Assembly (NCBI GenBank): GCA_934481515.1
Contig: CAKSPO010000003.1
Span: 5,341-69,340, forward strand
DNA: 64,000 nt
Source: an uncultured Eubacteriales bacterium
Lineage (GTDB): Bacteria; Bacillota; Clostridia; Oscillospirales; CAG-272
Direction: 5' to 3'
In this document: in pieces, positions 16,423 to 25,590 of the stretch
Layout of the letters: each line of letters begins with the position of its first letter
Numbering within the stretch: the first letter of the stretch is position 1
Program-made: the position numbers and the translations under genes
Notes under the pieces: model-generated
The model's database searches: none
What the model saw: only the letters and a program-made list of their open reading frames with translations
What the model was told of the DNA's origin: nothing

Positions 16423-18600
16423 TCAGATTTGGATTGTGCCGTCGGTGCAGACAACCTTCAGGGAAGCAGAGGTGTTATTCTTCCATCCGGATTCTTTCGT
16501 AATGGCGTTCCATTGTGCCATTGTTCCGGTGAATGTAACGGTGGTCAAATTGTAGCAATTGCAGAAGGCACTTGCACCGATGGAGGTTACACTATCCGGA
16601 ATGGTGATGTTGGTCAGGCTGGAACAACCGTAGAATGCATTGTCTTCGATGGATGTTACGCTATTTGGAATGGCGACTTCGGTAAGAGAGGAACAACCTT
16701 CGAAGGCACAGTCTCCGATGGTTATCACGCTATTTGGAATGGTGACTCCAGCAAGAGAGGAACAACCTTCGAAGGCACGGTCTCCAATGGTTGCTACGCT
16801 ATTTGGAACGGTGACTCCGGTAAGAGAAGAGCAACCTTCGAAGGCACAGTCTCCGATGGTTATCACGCTATTTGGAATGGTGACTCCAGCAAGAGAGGAA
16901 CAACCCCGGAAGGCATGATTTTTGATAGTCGTTATGCCGTCGGGGATAACCAGCTCCGTGATTTCTGTTCCATTCAGGTACAGGTGCCCGGCGTATTGCA
17001 ATGGATTTGAGCTCCAAGATGCAAACTCGATGTTGCACCATCTTGCAAGGTCTGTGATGTATACCGCGGTCAGGTTGGTGCAAATGTTGAAAGCAAAGGA
17101 TCCGATGAAGGTGACCCCATTTCCGATGGTGATACCGGTCAGGCTGGAGCAGTTGTAGAAAGCCATTTCTCCGATGGAGGTGACGCTGCCCGGAATGGAG
17201 ATGTTGGTCAGGCTGGAGCAGTTGGAGAAGGCTTCTGCTCCGATGGAGGTGACGCTATTTGGAATGGTAATGTTGGTCAGGCTGGAACAGTTGTAGAAAG
17301 CTCTTTTTTCGATGGAGGTGACGCTATTTGGAATGGTGATACTTGCAAGACCTGTACAACCGGAGAAAGCATGGTCTCCGATGGAAGTGACGCTGTCCGG
17401 AATGGTGACGCTCTTGAAAGCGGTACAGTTGTAGAAAGCGTAGCTTCCGACGTTTGTTACGCCGTCGGGAATGACCAGTTCCGTGATTTCCGTTCCGTTC
17501 AAGTACAGGTGTTTGGCATGGGACAACGGATTTGAGGACCAAAATGCAAACTCGATGTTGCACCATCTTGCAAGGTCTGTGATGTATACCGCGGTCAGGT
17601 TGGAGCATTTGTAGAAGGCTTCTGCTCCGATGGAGGTTACACTATCCGGGATGGTGACGCTGGTCAGGTTGGAGCAGTTGTAGAAAGCTCTTTCTCCGAT
17701 GGTGGTCACACCTTCTTCCAGCCGGATGACAATCGGAGTGGTGATATTTGCAAAGGCGTAATCACCGATGGTAGTTACATTGCCGGGAACGGTGATGCTT
17801 TTCAGAGAGGTACAGCCTGCAAATACGTTACTACCGATCGTGGTGATGTTTTTCCCGATGGAGATCGATTTCAGGCTGGCGCAATCCTTGAATGCGTCCG
17901 GCAGAATCTGTGTCACGGGCTTCCCAAAGTGGGTGTCCGGGATGGTGATTTCGCTCATGTACTTCATTTTTCCGCAACTGATGCCGTAGGTGCCGTCCGG
18001 GAGCGGGTAGTAATCGAATCCGTCCTCGCTTTCCTGCAAAAGGTCCGCAAGCGAACTGACCTTGACCGGATGGTCGGGATCGTCTGTGTAGGTGATCACC
18101 AGCCAGCCGTCGATGATCTCTACCTTCAGAATTCCGCGCCCGTCCTTTCCGGTGTCACCCTTGTCGCCCTTTTCGCCCTGAGCGCCGGTGTCACCTTTGT
18201 CACCTTTTTCGCCTTGGGCACCGGTGTCACCCTTGTCGCCCTTCTCGCCCTGAGCGCCGGTGTCACCCTTTTCGCCCTTTTCGCCCTGAGCGCCGGTGTC
18301 ACCCTTTTCGCCCTGAGCGCCGGTGTCACCTTTCTCGCCCTTCTCGCCTTGGGCTCCGGTGTCACCTTTCTCGCCCTTCTCGCCTTGGGCACCGGTGTCG
18401 CCCTTCAAAGAGAGGAGCCACTCCTCAAGGGTTCCCTCAAAGCCTGCTGCTACGGCAAGCTCATATGCCGTTTTTCCTGCTTCCGGCGGCTGTGTCTCCT
18501 GATTTGCACAAGCCTGCAGTGCAGTTGCCGAGAGCAGAAGCGCTAAAGCAGTTGCTCCGATTTTGCGGAACGCGGTTCGGTTTTGCTTTTTCGCGTGCAT
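16423..18600 (-). CDS. Collagen-like / BspA-type LRR surface lipoprotein
   Basis: This 725-residue secreted protein has a signal peptide with a lipobox-like LQAC, so Cys31 may be lipidated. A short module ([22 protein letters not shown]) is followed by about 30 collagen-like Gly-X-Y triplets (residues about 65-155, mostly GDT, GAQ, GEK and GDK). After a linker, about 14 BspA-type leucine-rich repeats of 23 residues (pattern SVTSIGxxAFxxCSSLTxITIPN) run to the C-terminus. They include two copies of a longer module with LARWCNIEF. Such proteins act at the cell surface in adhesion. ATG 18600 follows AAGGAGG; no C-terminal anchor is present. Upstream are an intrinsic terminator and a long structured leader (18639-18873), so the gene is probably attenuated. 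Confidence 0.9.
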   Translation of the reverse strand: MHAKKQNRTAFRKIGATALALLLSATALQACANQETQPPEAGKTAYELAVAAGFEGTLEEWLLSLKGDTGAQGEKGEKGDTGAQGEKGEKGDTGAQGEKGDTGAQGEKGEKGDTGAQGEKGDKGDTGAQGEKGDKGDTGAQGEKGDKGDTGKDGRGILKVEIIDGWLVITYTDDPDHPVKVSSLADLLQESEDGFDYYPLPDGTYGISCGKMKYMSEITIPDTHFGKPVTQILPDAFKDCASLKSISIGKNITTIGSNVFAGCTSLKSITVPGNVTTIGDYAFANITTPIVIRLEEGVTTIGERAFYNCSNLTSVTIPDSVTSIGAEAFYKCSNLTAVYITDLARWCNIEFAFWSSNPLSHAKHLYLNGTEITELVIPDGVTNVGSYAFYNCTAFKSVTIPDSVTSIGDHAFSGCTGLASITIPNSVTSIEKRAFYNCSSLTNITIPNSVTSIGAEAFSNCSSLTNISIPGSVTSIGEMAFYNCSSLTGITIGNGVTFIGSFAFNICTNLTAVYITDLARWCNIEFASWSSNPLQYAGHLYLNGTEITELVIPDGITTIKNHAFRGCSSLAGVTIPNSVITIGDCAFEGCSSLTGVTVPNSVATIGDRAFEGCSSLAGVTIPNSVITIGDCAFEGCSSLTEVAIPNSVTSIEDNAFYGCSSLTNITIPDSVTSIGASAFCNCYNLTTVTFTGTMAQWNAITKESGWKNNTSASLKVVCTDGTIQI
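16655..16925. repeat. 69-bp near-identical repeats in the LRR region
   Basis: About four units of 69 bases (23 codons) are almost identical at DNA level, for example around the recurring AACAACCTTCGAAGGCAC. This suggests recent unit duplication by recombination or slippage inside the LRR gene. Confidence 0.8.
18135..18405. repeat. Collagen-like coding repeats
   Basis: Tandem 9- and 18-base units encode Gly-X-Y triplets with few variants. They are prone to copy-number change. Confidence 0.85.
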
Positions 18601-18631
18601 GGTGTTTTCCTCCTTGCAATAAAAAATGAAA

Positions 18632-18662
18632 TAAAAAAAGTGCGCCAGCCGAAGCTCGCGCA
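18632..18662 (-). terminator. Attenuator-like terminator before the LRR lipoprotein
   Basis: On the minus strand GTGCGC-G-AGC pairs with GCT-G-GCGCAC around a TTCG tetraloop, followed by seven T. It lies about 30 bases before the start codon and just upstream of the AAGGAGG site, so it would stop transcription before the gene unless disrupted. Confidence 0.85.
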
Positions 18663-18873
18663 CGAAAAACACAAACTCCGGTTGTCGCCAAACAAACTGA
18701 ATAACGCATAGGTGCTTTGCTTATCGCGTCCCTGCCCACACAATTATTCGGAATTTGCGTTTTTACCAATTCCGGGGTATGGTTAGGGATTCCCGATTTT
18801 TGTGCGACAAAACAAGACTATACCCCCAAAGGGCATAGCGTACCGCTGCGCGAATGATTCAGTTTGTTTGGCA
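18639..18873 (-). ncRNA. Structured leader RNA, candidate cis-regulator
   Basis: A promoter at 18880-18908 would start transcription near 18873. The RNA would open with GCCAAACAAACTGAAT (18872-18857), which is perfectly complementary over 16 bases to 18702-18687, closing a domain of about 154 bases. Inside, several short helices are possible: AGCG/CGCT at 18837-18847, GGGGTAT/ATACCCC between 18826-18820 and 18780-18774, and GGAATT/AATTCC at 18750-18773. The terminator follows after 24 bases. Two segments compete with these pairings: 18677-18671 can pair with part of the first strand, and the terminator 5' arm (18662-18656) is complementary over 7 bases to 18853-18847. I do not recognise a known riboswitch class. 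Confidence 0.65.
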
Positions 18874-18879
18874 TTTTCT

Positions 18880-18908
18880 ATGATACACTTTTTTTGGAAG
18901 CTTGTCAA
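18880..18908 (-). promoter_or_regulatory. Promoter for the leader RNA and LRR lipoprotein
   Basis: On the minus strand TTGACA, a 17-base spacer and TATCAT. It is placed so that the first transcribed bases are the 5' strand of the long leader helix. Confidence 0.75.
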
Positions 18909-19200
18909 GATTTTTCCTGAAAATATTGGGTGTTTTCAACGATGGGGTGTGGTTTTCTTCCTGCATCGGAAGAATTGGAAGGCGAACGTTCAGCAGAAAA
19001 GGGGAAGGGGGAGAGGGAAGAGAGAAGCGGATGATTGCGGCGGAAGCGTCTGTGGGACTGGTGGAAAAACCAATGGACTGGCAACGATATGGATACCGAT
19101 GGGTTGGGGATTGCTTCGCGGATGTATGCCTTTTAAGACGGGCGTAAAGGCAGAATAAACGTGGCGTGAGCATGATACGGCGGCGGAGAGAACAACGACG

Positions 19201-19242
19201 AAAACAAGACCGAAAACAAGACCGAAAACAAGACCGAAAACG
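19201..19242. repeat. 12-bp tandem repeat
   Basis: Three copies of AAAACAAGACCG plus a partial fourth. Noncoding context; the unit resembles, but is not identical to, the array at 1811. Confidence 0.8.
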
Positions 19243-19456
19243 ATGCTTCCGGATGGTGGCGGGCGGTTGGTCTGACACGTTCTTCTTTGTTGCGGCGGCA
19301 AAGGGATACTTTGGCGAATGGTTTCGGAAAAGAGGTGCGAAAGTGAAAAACGAAACTCATTCAGAATGTAGAAATTTTTGTCCGGAAAATGTGCAACTTT
19401 CACAAATCCAAAAAACGGGTTTTCTGACCTGAATTTCTTTTTTTGATGTCCGATTT

Positions 19457-19475
19457 GAAGTAAATAATATTTACT
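19457..19475. promoter_or_regulatory. 19-bp perfect palindrome, candidate operator
   Basis: AAGTAAATA and TATTTACTT flank a single central A. It lies about 240 bases upstream of the promoter of the ABC/DUF5696 cluster. The symmetry suits a dimeric regulator. Confidence 0.4.
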
Positions 19476-19714
19476 TTTCGTAGATTCGTCAAAAATGTAT
19501 CAGATTGCCGTGGGTAAAAATACACAAAAAACAGGCTTGTTGGAATAAAAAGCACATATTTTTGTTAAATTAAATTTACTATCCGGAAAAAGGGCTTTTG
19601 GAAGGTGAAAAAAAGGGCAGAAGATTGTAAATTTTTTTCACATTGGATTTGACGCCTGAATGAATTTTCGCGCCGGAAGGGCGCCCCGGAGGAAAACGGT
19701 TGAAATGTTTTTGC

Positions 19715-19743
19715 TTGACAGGGCGGAGGTTTTGTGATATGAT
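19715..19743 (+). promoter_or_regulatory. Promoter of the seven-gene sugar ABC cluster
   Basis: TTGACA, a 17-base spacer and TATGAT, followed by a leader of about 220 bases before the first start codon. No terminator is seen inside the cluster. Confidence 0.75.
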
Positions 19744-19970
19744 ATTACTATCTTATTTGAGGAAAACTCTGTTTTGCTGAAACAGTCCGGGGGTTTTCCG
19801 AATAGAAATCCACCCGCTATGCCGCAGAAAATCCGGCGTTCCGGAGGATCGGCAGCAGGGTGGGAGATACGACATTTTTCCGCTGAGAGAGTTTTTTACG
19901 ACTCTTTTTGCGGAATTTTTGCCGAAAAAACGGACAGAAGCCCTTTAACGATTTGCAGGAGGAAACGCAA

Positions 19971-22900
19971 ATGAGAAAAACACGATTCACGAGATTCTTG
20001 TGCCTGACACTGGCGCTTTTGTGTCTTGTGAGCAGCACTGTGCTTGCCGTCAGTGCCGACAGCGGATCGGGTCATTCGAATACGACGGATAAGTCGATCA
20101 ATGACTATCAGCAGACGCTGGAGACCATCAGTTACGACGAGTATCAGGCACTGTACTTCAAGGGGGTCACGAAAGCAACGGAAGCCACCGTTCTGCCGAT
20201 GACCGACAACTGGGTTTTCCGGAACGGCGGAATCACCATCACGATGACCGACGGCGTATGGAAAATGACCGACTCCGACGGAACCGTTTATACCTCGGCG
20301 GATGCCGCGGCGGAGGCGGGGCATGAGAAGAGCGATCTTGCCTATGTGGATTCCTTTGACGGTGTGACTGCGGTCTATACGCCGAGCGTCGGAACCATGA
20401 CATGGAAGGTCAGCCTGACCGAGAAGAACATCCGCTCGGCAATGCTGTTCAACCTTTCTCTGCAATATTATCCCATTGCCTCCAAACCGAGTGCGGTGGA
20501 GCGGGAATTCTACATCAACGGGGAAGCGCCTTTCTCCGAAGCGCGTTCGCTGTCGCTGTCCAAGATGTGGTCCTCCTATCAGCAGGGCGGAACCTCCTCC
20601 GACAAACGGGAGATGGTGGGAACCTACCGTCTCGGGAAGGATGATACGCTGGAGGCGGTTGTACGCGACGCAGAGGATGCGGGATTTGTTTCCGGAAAGA
20701 CCTATACGGTTTCCGACGACCGTTCTTCCGTCAGCGTGATTTATCCGAAGGTCTTCACCGTGAAAATCAATGCGTTTCTTGAGAAATACGGAATCCGGTT
20801 CTTCGGGACGGATGCGGACAACAATGAAATCCGTCCTTCCCAGTTGCAGACGCCGGAATGGATGGAGTATCTGTTCCACGACAGCGAAGGCTTTTCCCAT
20901 ACGTATGCCGCAAGTGCATCCGAAATTTATGCAAGTGAAAACTTCGGATTCCTCATCGGACCGGATGCAGACGGGAATCTGGAATTTTCGCTGAAGAGCG
21001 TCAACGAGCCTGCCGTATTCTCTTCTCTGACGCTTCTGCCGTATACTTCTGCTCCTTCCTACGAGGATTACCGGAAGGACATTGTTTCCAAAGTGGGCGA
21101 CGCCCAGGGAAAAAGCATCCTGAAGCTGGAAGCAGAGTATACCAGACATACCTCTACCAATGTTGTCTATCCGGTGGAGGACAGAACCTCTGCAAACTCC
21201 TCTCCGGTGGATACCACCCGCACAGTGCTGAATACCATCGGTACGGAAAAGTGGGAGACTGCGGGACAGTGGGTGGAATACACCTTCTCGGTGGATTCCT
21301 CCGGATTTTATGATGTGTATTCCCGTTTCCGCCAGAGCTACCTTGACGGTATGTATGTCAACCGTTCTCTGCAGCTCTTTACCGAAGGCGACCGCGCGGA
21401 CTACGTGAGCCGGAACGGAAATGATGCCGGCTACTATGACGGCCTCCCCTTTGCCGAGGCGGCAAAGCTCCGCTACAATTACGGAACCGGCTGGCAGGTG
21501 ACCAAACTTGCCTCCGAGGGCGGCGAAAATGTTCCTACCTATCAATTGTATCTGCGCGCAGGCGAGGTTTACACGCTTCGTCTGGAGGTGACGCTCGGTT
21601 CCATGAGTGAGCAGGTACAGAAGATCCGGGCGATCCTGAATGCACTCAATGACGATTACCTTGCAATCATCAAGCTGACCGGAACGTCTCCCGACGACTA
21701 CCGCGACTACAGCTTTACACGGCTTCTGCCGGATACCATGATCGATTTCTTTACCCAGAAGGCAGCGCTGAACGAGGTATCTGCGTTCCTGAAGAACACT
21801 GCCGGGGTTGCTTCCACCTATTCCGGTACCTGTGACAAACTCAGTGCTCTGCTGGACAGAATGGGACTGGACGAAAACGAAATTGCAAAGAACCTTGAAA
21901 CCTTCAAGAGCTATGTCGGCTCGCTCGGTACGTTCCTGACCGATGCCATGACGCAGCCGCTTCAGTTGGATTATCTGATGATTCAGCCTGCGGACGCGGA
22001 AGCGCCCAAGGGAGCGGCGGGCTTCTTCCGGACGCTGTGGCATGAGCTGAAAAGCTTCATTCAGAGCTTCTTCCGCGATTACAACAGCATGGGTGCAATG
22101 GAAAGCGCGAACGGCGCCGGCGAAACCATCAATGTCTGGGTTCCTTACGGACGTGACCAGGCAAACGTGCTCCGGAACCTTTCCACCAACGGCTTTACCC
22201 AGCAGACCAATATTGCCGTAGACCTGAAGCTGGTCAACGGCGGAACCCTGCTGCCTTCCATTCTGGCGGGCATGGGACCGGATGTTTACCTCGGACTCGG
22301 ACATGAGACGGTCATCAACTATGCAATCCGCGGTGCATTGCTGAACATTGAAACGATGGAACATGATTCCGTGAAAGACTTCGAGCGGGAGATGCTGAAG
22401 GATTTCAATGCAGCGGCACTGAACGTGCTCGGAATCGCCGATGCCGACAACGAGATGCATTATTACGGCTTGCCGGAAACGCAGGGCTTTTCCATGATGT
22501 TTGTCCGTCTGGATGTTCTGTACAATCTGGGCATTGAGATTCCCAAGACATGGGAAGAAATCTATGTGGCACAGTCCAAGCTGGAGTCCAATAATATGAA
22601 GATCGGTGTTACCACCGACTATAAGATTTTCCTCTATCAGATGGGAGGAGACCTGTGGGCAGATAACGGTATGCGGATCAATCTGGATTCCACAATGGGA
22701 CTTGCGGCATTTGAAAAGATGTGCGGCATGTTTACGCAGTATTCCTTCCCGTACCAGTATGAGGCGGCAAACCGCTTCCGTACCGGAGAAATGCCGATCA
22801 TCATTGCAAGCTATACGGCACTGTACAACCAGCTGAAGGTATTTGCAACCGAGCTTGACGGCAACTGGACCTTCGTTCCGATGCCCGGCTGGGAGACCGT

Positions 22901-23726
22901 CAATGAGGACGGCACCACCACCATCAACAACAGCTCTATTTCCGCTGTTTCCGCAGTCGTCATGGTAGACGGAGTTAAGAAGCGGGATGCGGCATGGGAG
23001 TACATGAAGTGGTACACCGGAGCCGAAGCGCAGTCTTCCTACGCAAACGAGATGGTGGCAATCATCGGTGACTCTGCAAAGCACTCCACCGCAAACCGCG
23101 AGGCGCTCAAGAGCATGCCTTGGACGCACGACGAGTATGTGGAGGTTTCCAAGCAGTTCGAAAACCTTGCTTCCGTCAACAACTACCCCGGATATTACTA
23201 CATTGACCGTTACACCAACTTCGCATTCCTCGCTGCTTACAACGATGATGCAAACCCGACCACAAAACTGCTCAGCTATATCAATACCATCAACAACGAA
23301 ATTACCCGGAAGCGGGCAGAGTTTGGTCTGGAAACGCTGGAAATCGGTCAGACGCTGGCAAAGAAGAGAATGGATCAGGCAACCGCTGCATTGAAGCTGC
23401 TGGAGGATAATCATAAGAAGGATGCATATACCGCTGCCATCGAGCTTGCCAAATACGGTATTGCAAACCAGAAGGTTGCGCAACTGCGGGAGGCTTCCGA
23501 GCAGTTCATGACGCTTTTGAAGGGCGAGTGGGACGGCTCGACGCGCACCATTACCAAGGTCAGCGGAAAGACCGCTGAAATGCCTTCCTATTATGTAAAT
23601 GTCAGCAAGCAGACCATGGAGACCAAATCCGGAGGCTACAGAATAGAAGACCTGAACCTTCAGGAACTGCTCTACTTCATTTCCGAGTGCCTCGGAGATG
23701 CGGCGGATGCACTGGCTTCTTACTGA
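19971..23726 (+). CDS. Secreted carbohydrate-binding / ABC solute-binding fusion protein
   Basis: This 1251-residue protein starts with a signal peptide (RFLCLTLALLCLVSSTVLAVSA). The first ~380 residues are beta-rich. Residues about 384-543 look like a carbohydrate-binding beta-sandwich (AGQWVEYTFSVDSSGFYDVYSRFRQ). A helical linker follows. Residues about 717-1110 are a family-1 extracellular solute-binding domain (ETINVWVPYGRDQANVL, GGTLLPSILAGMGPDVYLGL, IPKTWEEIY, AWEYMKWYTG). Typical binding proteins are 400-550 residues, so this one is more than doubled. There is no lipobox and no C-terminal anchor, so retention may rely on an uncleaved signal or on binding partners. ATG 19971 follows AGGAGGA. 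It heads a cluster with two permease pairs and probably captures an oligosaccharide. Confidence 0.85.
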   Translation: MRKTRFTRFLCLTLALLCLVSSTVLAVSADSGSGHSNTTDKSINDYQQTLETISYDEYQALYFKGVTKATEATVLPMTDNWVFRNGGITITMTDGVWKMTDSDGTVYTSADAAAEAGHEKSDLAYVDSFDGVTAVYTPSVGTMTWKVSLTEKNIRSAMLFNLSLQYYPIASKPSAVEREFYINGEAPFSEARSLSLSKMWSSYQQGGTSSDKREMVGTYRLGKDDTLEAVVRDAEDAGFVSGKTYTVSDDRSSVSVIYPKVFTVKINAFLEKYGIRFFGTDADNNEIRPSQLQTPEWMEYLFHDSEGFSHTYAASASEIYASENFGFLIGPDADGNLEFSLKSVNEPAVFSSLTLLPYTSAPSYEDYRKDIVSKVGDAQGKSILKLEAEYTRHTSTNVVYPVEDRTSANSSPVDTTRTVLNTIGTEKWETAGQWVEYTFSVDSSGFYDVYSRFRQSYLDGMYVNRSLQLFTEGDRADYVSRNGNDAGYYDGLPFAEAAKLRYNYGTGWQVTKLASEGGENVPTYQLYLRAGEVYTLRLEVTLGSMSEQVQKIRAILNALNDDYLAIIKLTGTSPDDYRDYSFTRLLPDTMIDFFTQKAALNEVSAFLKNTAGVASTYSGTCDKLSALLDRMGLDENEIAKNLETFKSYVGSLGTFLTDAMTQPLQLDYLMIQPADAEAPKGAAGFFRTLWHELKSFIQSFFRDYNSMGAMESANGAGETINVWVPYGRDQANVLRNLSTNGFTQQTNIAVDLKLVNGGTLLPSILAGMGPDVYLGLGHETVINYAIRGALLNIETMEHDSVKDFEREMLKDFNAAALNVLGIADADNEMHYYGLPETQGFSMMFVRLDVLYNLGIEIPKTWEEIYVAQSKLESNNMKIGVTTDYKIFLYQMGGDLWADNGMRINLDSTMGLAAFEKMCGMFTQYSFPYQYEAANRFRTGEMPIIIASYTALYNQLKVFATELDGNWTFVPMPGWETVNEDGTTTINNSSISAVSAVVMVDGVKKRDAAWEYMKWYTGAEAQSSYANEMVAIIGDSAKHSTANREALKSMPWTHDEYVEVSKQFENLASVNNYPGYYYIDRYTNFAFLAAYNDDANPTTKLLSYINTINNEITRKRAEFGLETLEIGQTLAKKRMDQATAALKLLEDNHKKDAYTAAIELAKYGIANQKVAQLREASEQFMTLLKGEWDGSTRTITKVSGKTAEMPSYYVNVSKQTMETKSGGYRIEDLNLQELLYFISECLGDAADALASY

Positions 23727-23760
23727 TCCGTGTCTGAAATCTATGTGAGGAGAAAAATCA

Positions 23761-24705
23761 ATGGCAAAAAAATCAGAATATAAAGCAGTTGCCAGAAAGG
23801 ATATGACCTACAGACAGTGGATCTGGAAGGAAATGAAGCGGAACCGGATTGCGTATCTGCTGATTGCACCGTATGTGCTGGTTTTCACCGTTTTCACCAT
23901 CGTCCCGGTCATCCTTTCCATCGTCATCAGCTTTACGGATTTCAACATGCTGCAATGGCCGAATATGGTTTGGCTCGACAACTACATCAACCTGTTCTTC
24001 TCGGATGACATTTTCCTGATCGCCTGCAAAAACACCTTCGTTTTTGCCGTCATCGTCGGACCTGCATCCTACCTGATGTCGTTTTTGGTCGCGTGGTTTA
24101 TCAACGAGCTTCCCCCGCGGATCCGTTCGGTGATTACGCTGATCTTCTATGCACCGTCCATTTCCGGTTCGGTGTATCTGATCTGGAGCACACTGTTCTC
24201 GTCGGACTCCTACGGCTGGGTCAACGCAATGCTGATGGAGACGGGCTTTATCACAGAACCGGTCAACTGGTTCAAGAATGAAAAGTATGTCATGCCGCTG
24301 TGTATCATGGTTGCTCTCTGGACTTCTCTGGGGCACGCGTTCCTGTCCTTTATTGCAGGCTTGCAGGGCGTGGATCGCGCCCAGTATGAGGCGGGTGCCG
24401 TGGACGGCGTCAAAAACCGCTGGCAGGAGCTGTGGTACATTACACTCCCCAACATGAAGCCGCAGCTGATGTTCGGTGCGGTCATGTCCATTACAAACTC
24501 CTTCGGCTTCGGAGGCGTGGTTACGGCACTTTGCGGTTTCCCCTCGGTCAACTACGCGGCGCATACCATCATGCACCACCTGGAGGACTACGGCGGATCC
24601 CGATATGAGATCGGTTATTCTTCGGCAATCGCTGTGGTGCTGTTCGCAATCATGATCGGCGCGAACATGGTTGTCAAGAAAGTTCTTTCAAAGGTAGGTT
24701 CGTGA
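23761..24705 (+). CDS. Sugar ABC transporter permease (MalF/UgpA-like), pair 1
   Basis: This 314-residue membrane protein has about six transmembrane segments and the permease EAA loop YEAGAVDGVKNRWQELWYIT followed by LPNMKP, which contacts the ATPase. The N-terminal cytosolic stretch (KSEYKAVARKDMTYRQW) is followed by the first membrane helix (YLLIAPYVLVFTVFTIVPVI). It is the first half of a heterodimeric channel with the next gene, whose ATG lies one base after this stop. The start follows GTGAGGAG. The substrate is inferred as an oligosaccharide from the family and from the neighbouring binding protein. Confidence 0.93.
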   Translation: MAKKSEYKAVARKDMTYRQWIWKEMKRNRIAYLLIAPYVLVFTVFTIVPVILSIVISFTDFNMLQWPNMVWLDNYINLFFSDDIFLIACKNTFVFAVIVGPASYLMSFLVAWFINELPPRIRSVITLIFYAPSISGSVYLIWSTLFSSDSYGWVNAMLMETGFITEPVNWFKNEKYVMPLCIMVALWTSLGHAFLSFIAGLQGVDRAQYEAGAVDGVKNRWQELWYITLPNMKPQLMFGAVMSITNSFGFGGVVTALCGFPSVNYAAHTIMHHLEDYGGSRYEIGYSSAIAVVLFAIMIGANMVVKKVLSKVGS

Positions 24706-24706
24706 T

Positions 24707-25579
24707 ATGGCAAAATTAAGAACAAGAAAGCACAGAGTTGTCCTTTCCCGTTCGGCGGGAGGAGATGCCGGTATCACAGTCATTCTGACCATTCTCGGAC
24801 TTTTCATGTTTCTGCCGATGGTATATGTCGTTTCCCAGTCCCTGAAGCCTTTGGATGAGCTTTGGATGTATCCGCCGCGGTTTCTGGTAAAAAATCCGAC
24901 GTTTTCCAACTTCCGGGATCTGTTTACGCTGATGAATGACTCCTGGGTTCCGTTTTCCCGTTACATCTTCAACACCGTATTTATTACGGTCGCAGGAACG
25001 TTCGGACACCTCTTTATTGCCTCCATGTGTGCTTATGCACTGGCAAAGATCAAGTTCCCGGGAGCAAACGGAATTTTCAAAACCATCCGTACATCCCTGA
25101 TGTTCCACTCCACCGTGACGAGCATCACCAGCTTCATGCTGATGAGCGCCTTCCATATGATTGATACCTACTGGGCGATTATCGTTCCGGCATGGGGATA
25201 CACATTGGGGCTTTACCTGATGAAGCAGTTTATGGACACGCACGTTGCAGACGCGGTGCTGGAAAGCGCACGGCTGGACGGTGCCAGCGAAATCCGCACC
25301 TACTGGACCATTGCGATGCCGATGGTCAAGCCGGCATGGCTGACGCTGATTATCTATTCGTTCCAGAGCCTGTGGAACTCCGGTTCTTCCATTTATATTT
25401 ATTCCGAGCAGCTGAAATCGTTCAACTACGCGATCGGACAGATTACAGCCGGCGGTATCAAGCGTGCCGGAGCTTCGGCGGCTTCCACTGTGCTGATGAT
25501 GATGGTTCCGATTCTGGTCTTTGTGATTACGCAGTCCAACATCATTGAGACCATGGGTTCCAGCGGTATGAAAGACTAA
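24707..25579 (+). CDS. Carbohydrate ABC transporter permease (MalG-like), pair 1
   Basis: This 290-residue protein has six predicted membrane helices and the EAA motif LESARLDGASEIRTYWTIAM-P. A MalG-type opening (ILTILGLFMFLPMVYVVSQSLKP) is clear, but the protein ends with a short tail. It is translationally coupled to the preceding permease by a one-base gap and together with it forms the pore. No ATP-binding gene lies in the cluster. Many Bacillota sugar importers share one MsmX-type ATPase encoded elsewhere, which is the likely arrangement here. Confidence 0.93.
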   Translation: MAKLRTRKHRVVLSRSAGGDAGITVILTILGLFMFLPMVYVVSQSLKPLDELWMYPPRFLVKNPTFSNFRDLFTLMNDSWVPFSRYIFNTVFITVAGTFGHLFIASMCAYALAKIKFPGANGIFKTIRTSLMFHSTVTSITSFMLMSAFHMIDTYWAIIVPAWGYTLGLYLMKQFMDTHVADAVLESARLDGASEIRTYWTIAMPMVKPAWLTLIIYSFQSLWNSGSSIYIYSEQLKSFNYAIGQITAGGIKRAGASAASTVLMMMVPILVFVITQSNIIETMGSSGMKD

Positions 25580-25590
25580 AGGAGGTCAAT

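Larger units (their letters stand above)
18909..19714. other. Gene-free AT-rich region upstream of the sugar ABC cluster
   Basis: About 800 bases have no credible gene. They contain a 12-base tandem repeat (19201-19242), a 19-base palindrome (19457-19475) and A/T-rich tracts. Short open frames here have poor start sites and biased, repeat-derived composition. Confidence 0.6.

Noticed and set aside
16408..17010. Plus-strand frame with regular repeats
   Set aside because: The regularity is the mirror of the LRR coding repeats on the minus strand.
18660..18760. Resemblance of leader pieces to a c-di-GMP-I riboswitch (GGGACGC followed by AAAGC)
   Set aside because: The conserved tetraloop-receptor, the CACGCA start and the joining sequences of that class are missing.
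19166..19432. Small frame starting MSMIRRRREQRRKQDRK
   Set aside because: Derived from the 12-bp tandem repeat, no ribosome site and no family.
19896..23483. Very long open frame on the minus strand (about 1195 codons)
   Set aside because: It lies fully antisense to the binding-protein fusion gene, has no ribosome site or recognisable domain, and its His/Cys/Val-rich, low-hydrophobicity pattern is that of a shadow frame of a gene with biased third positions.
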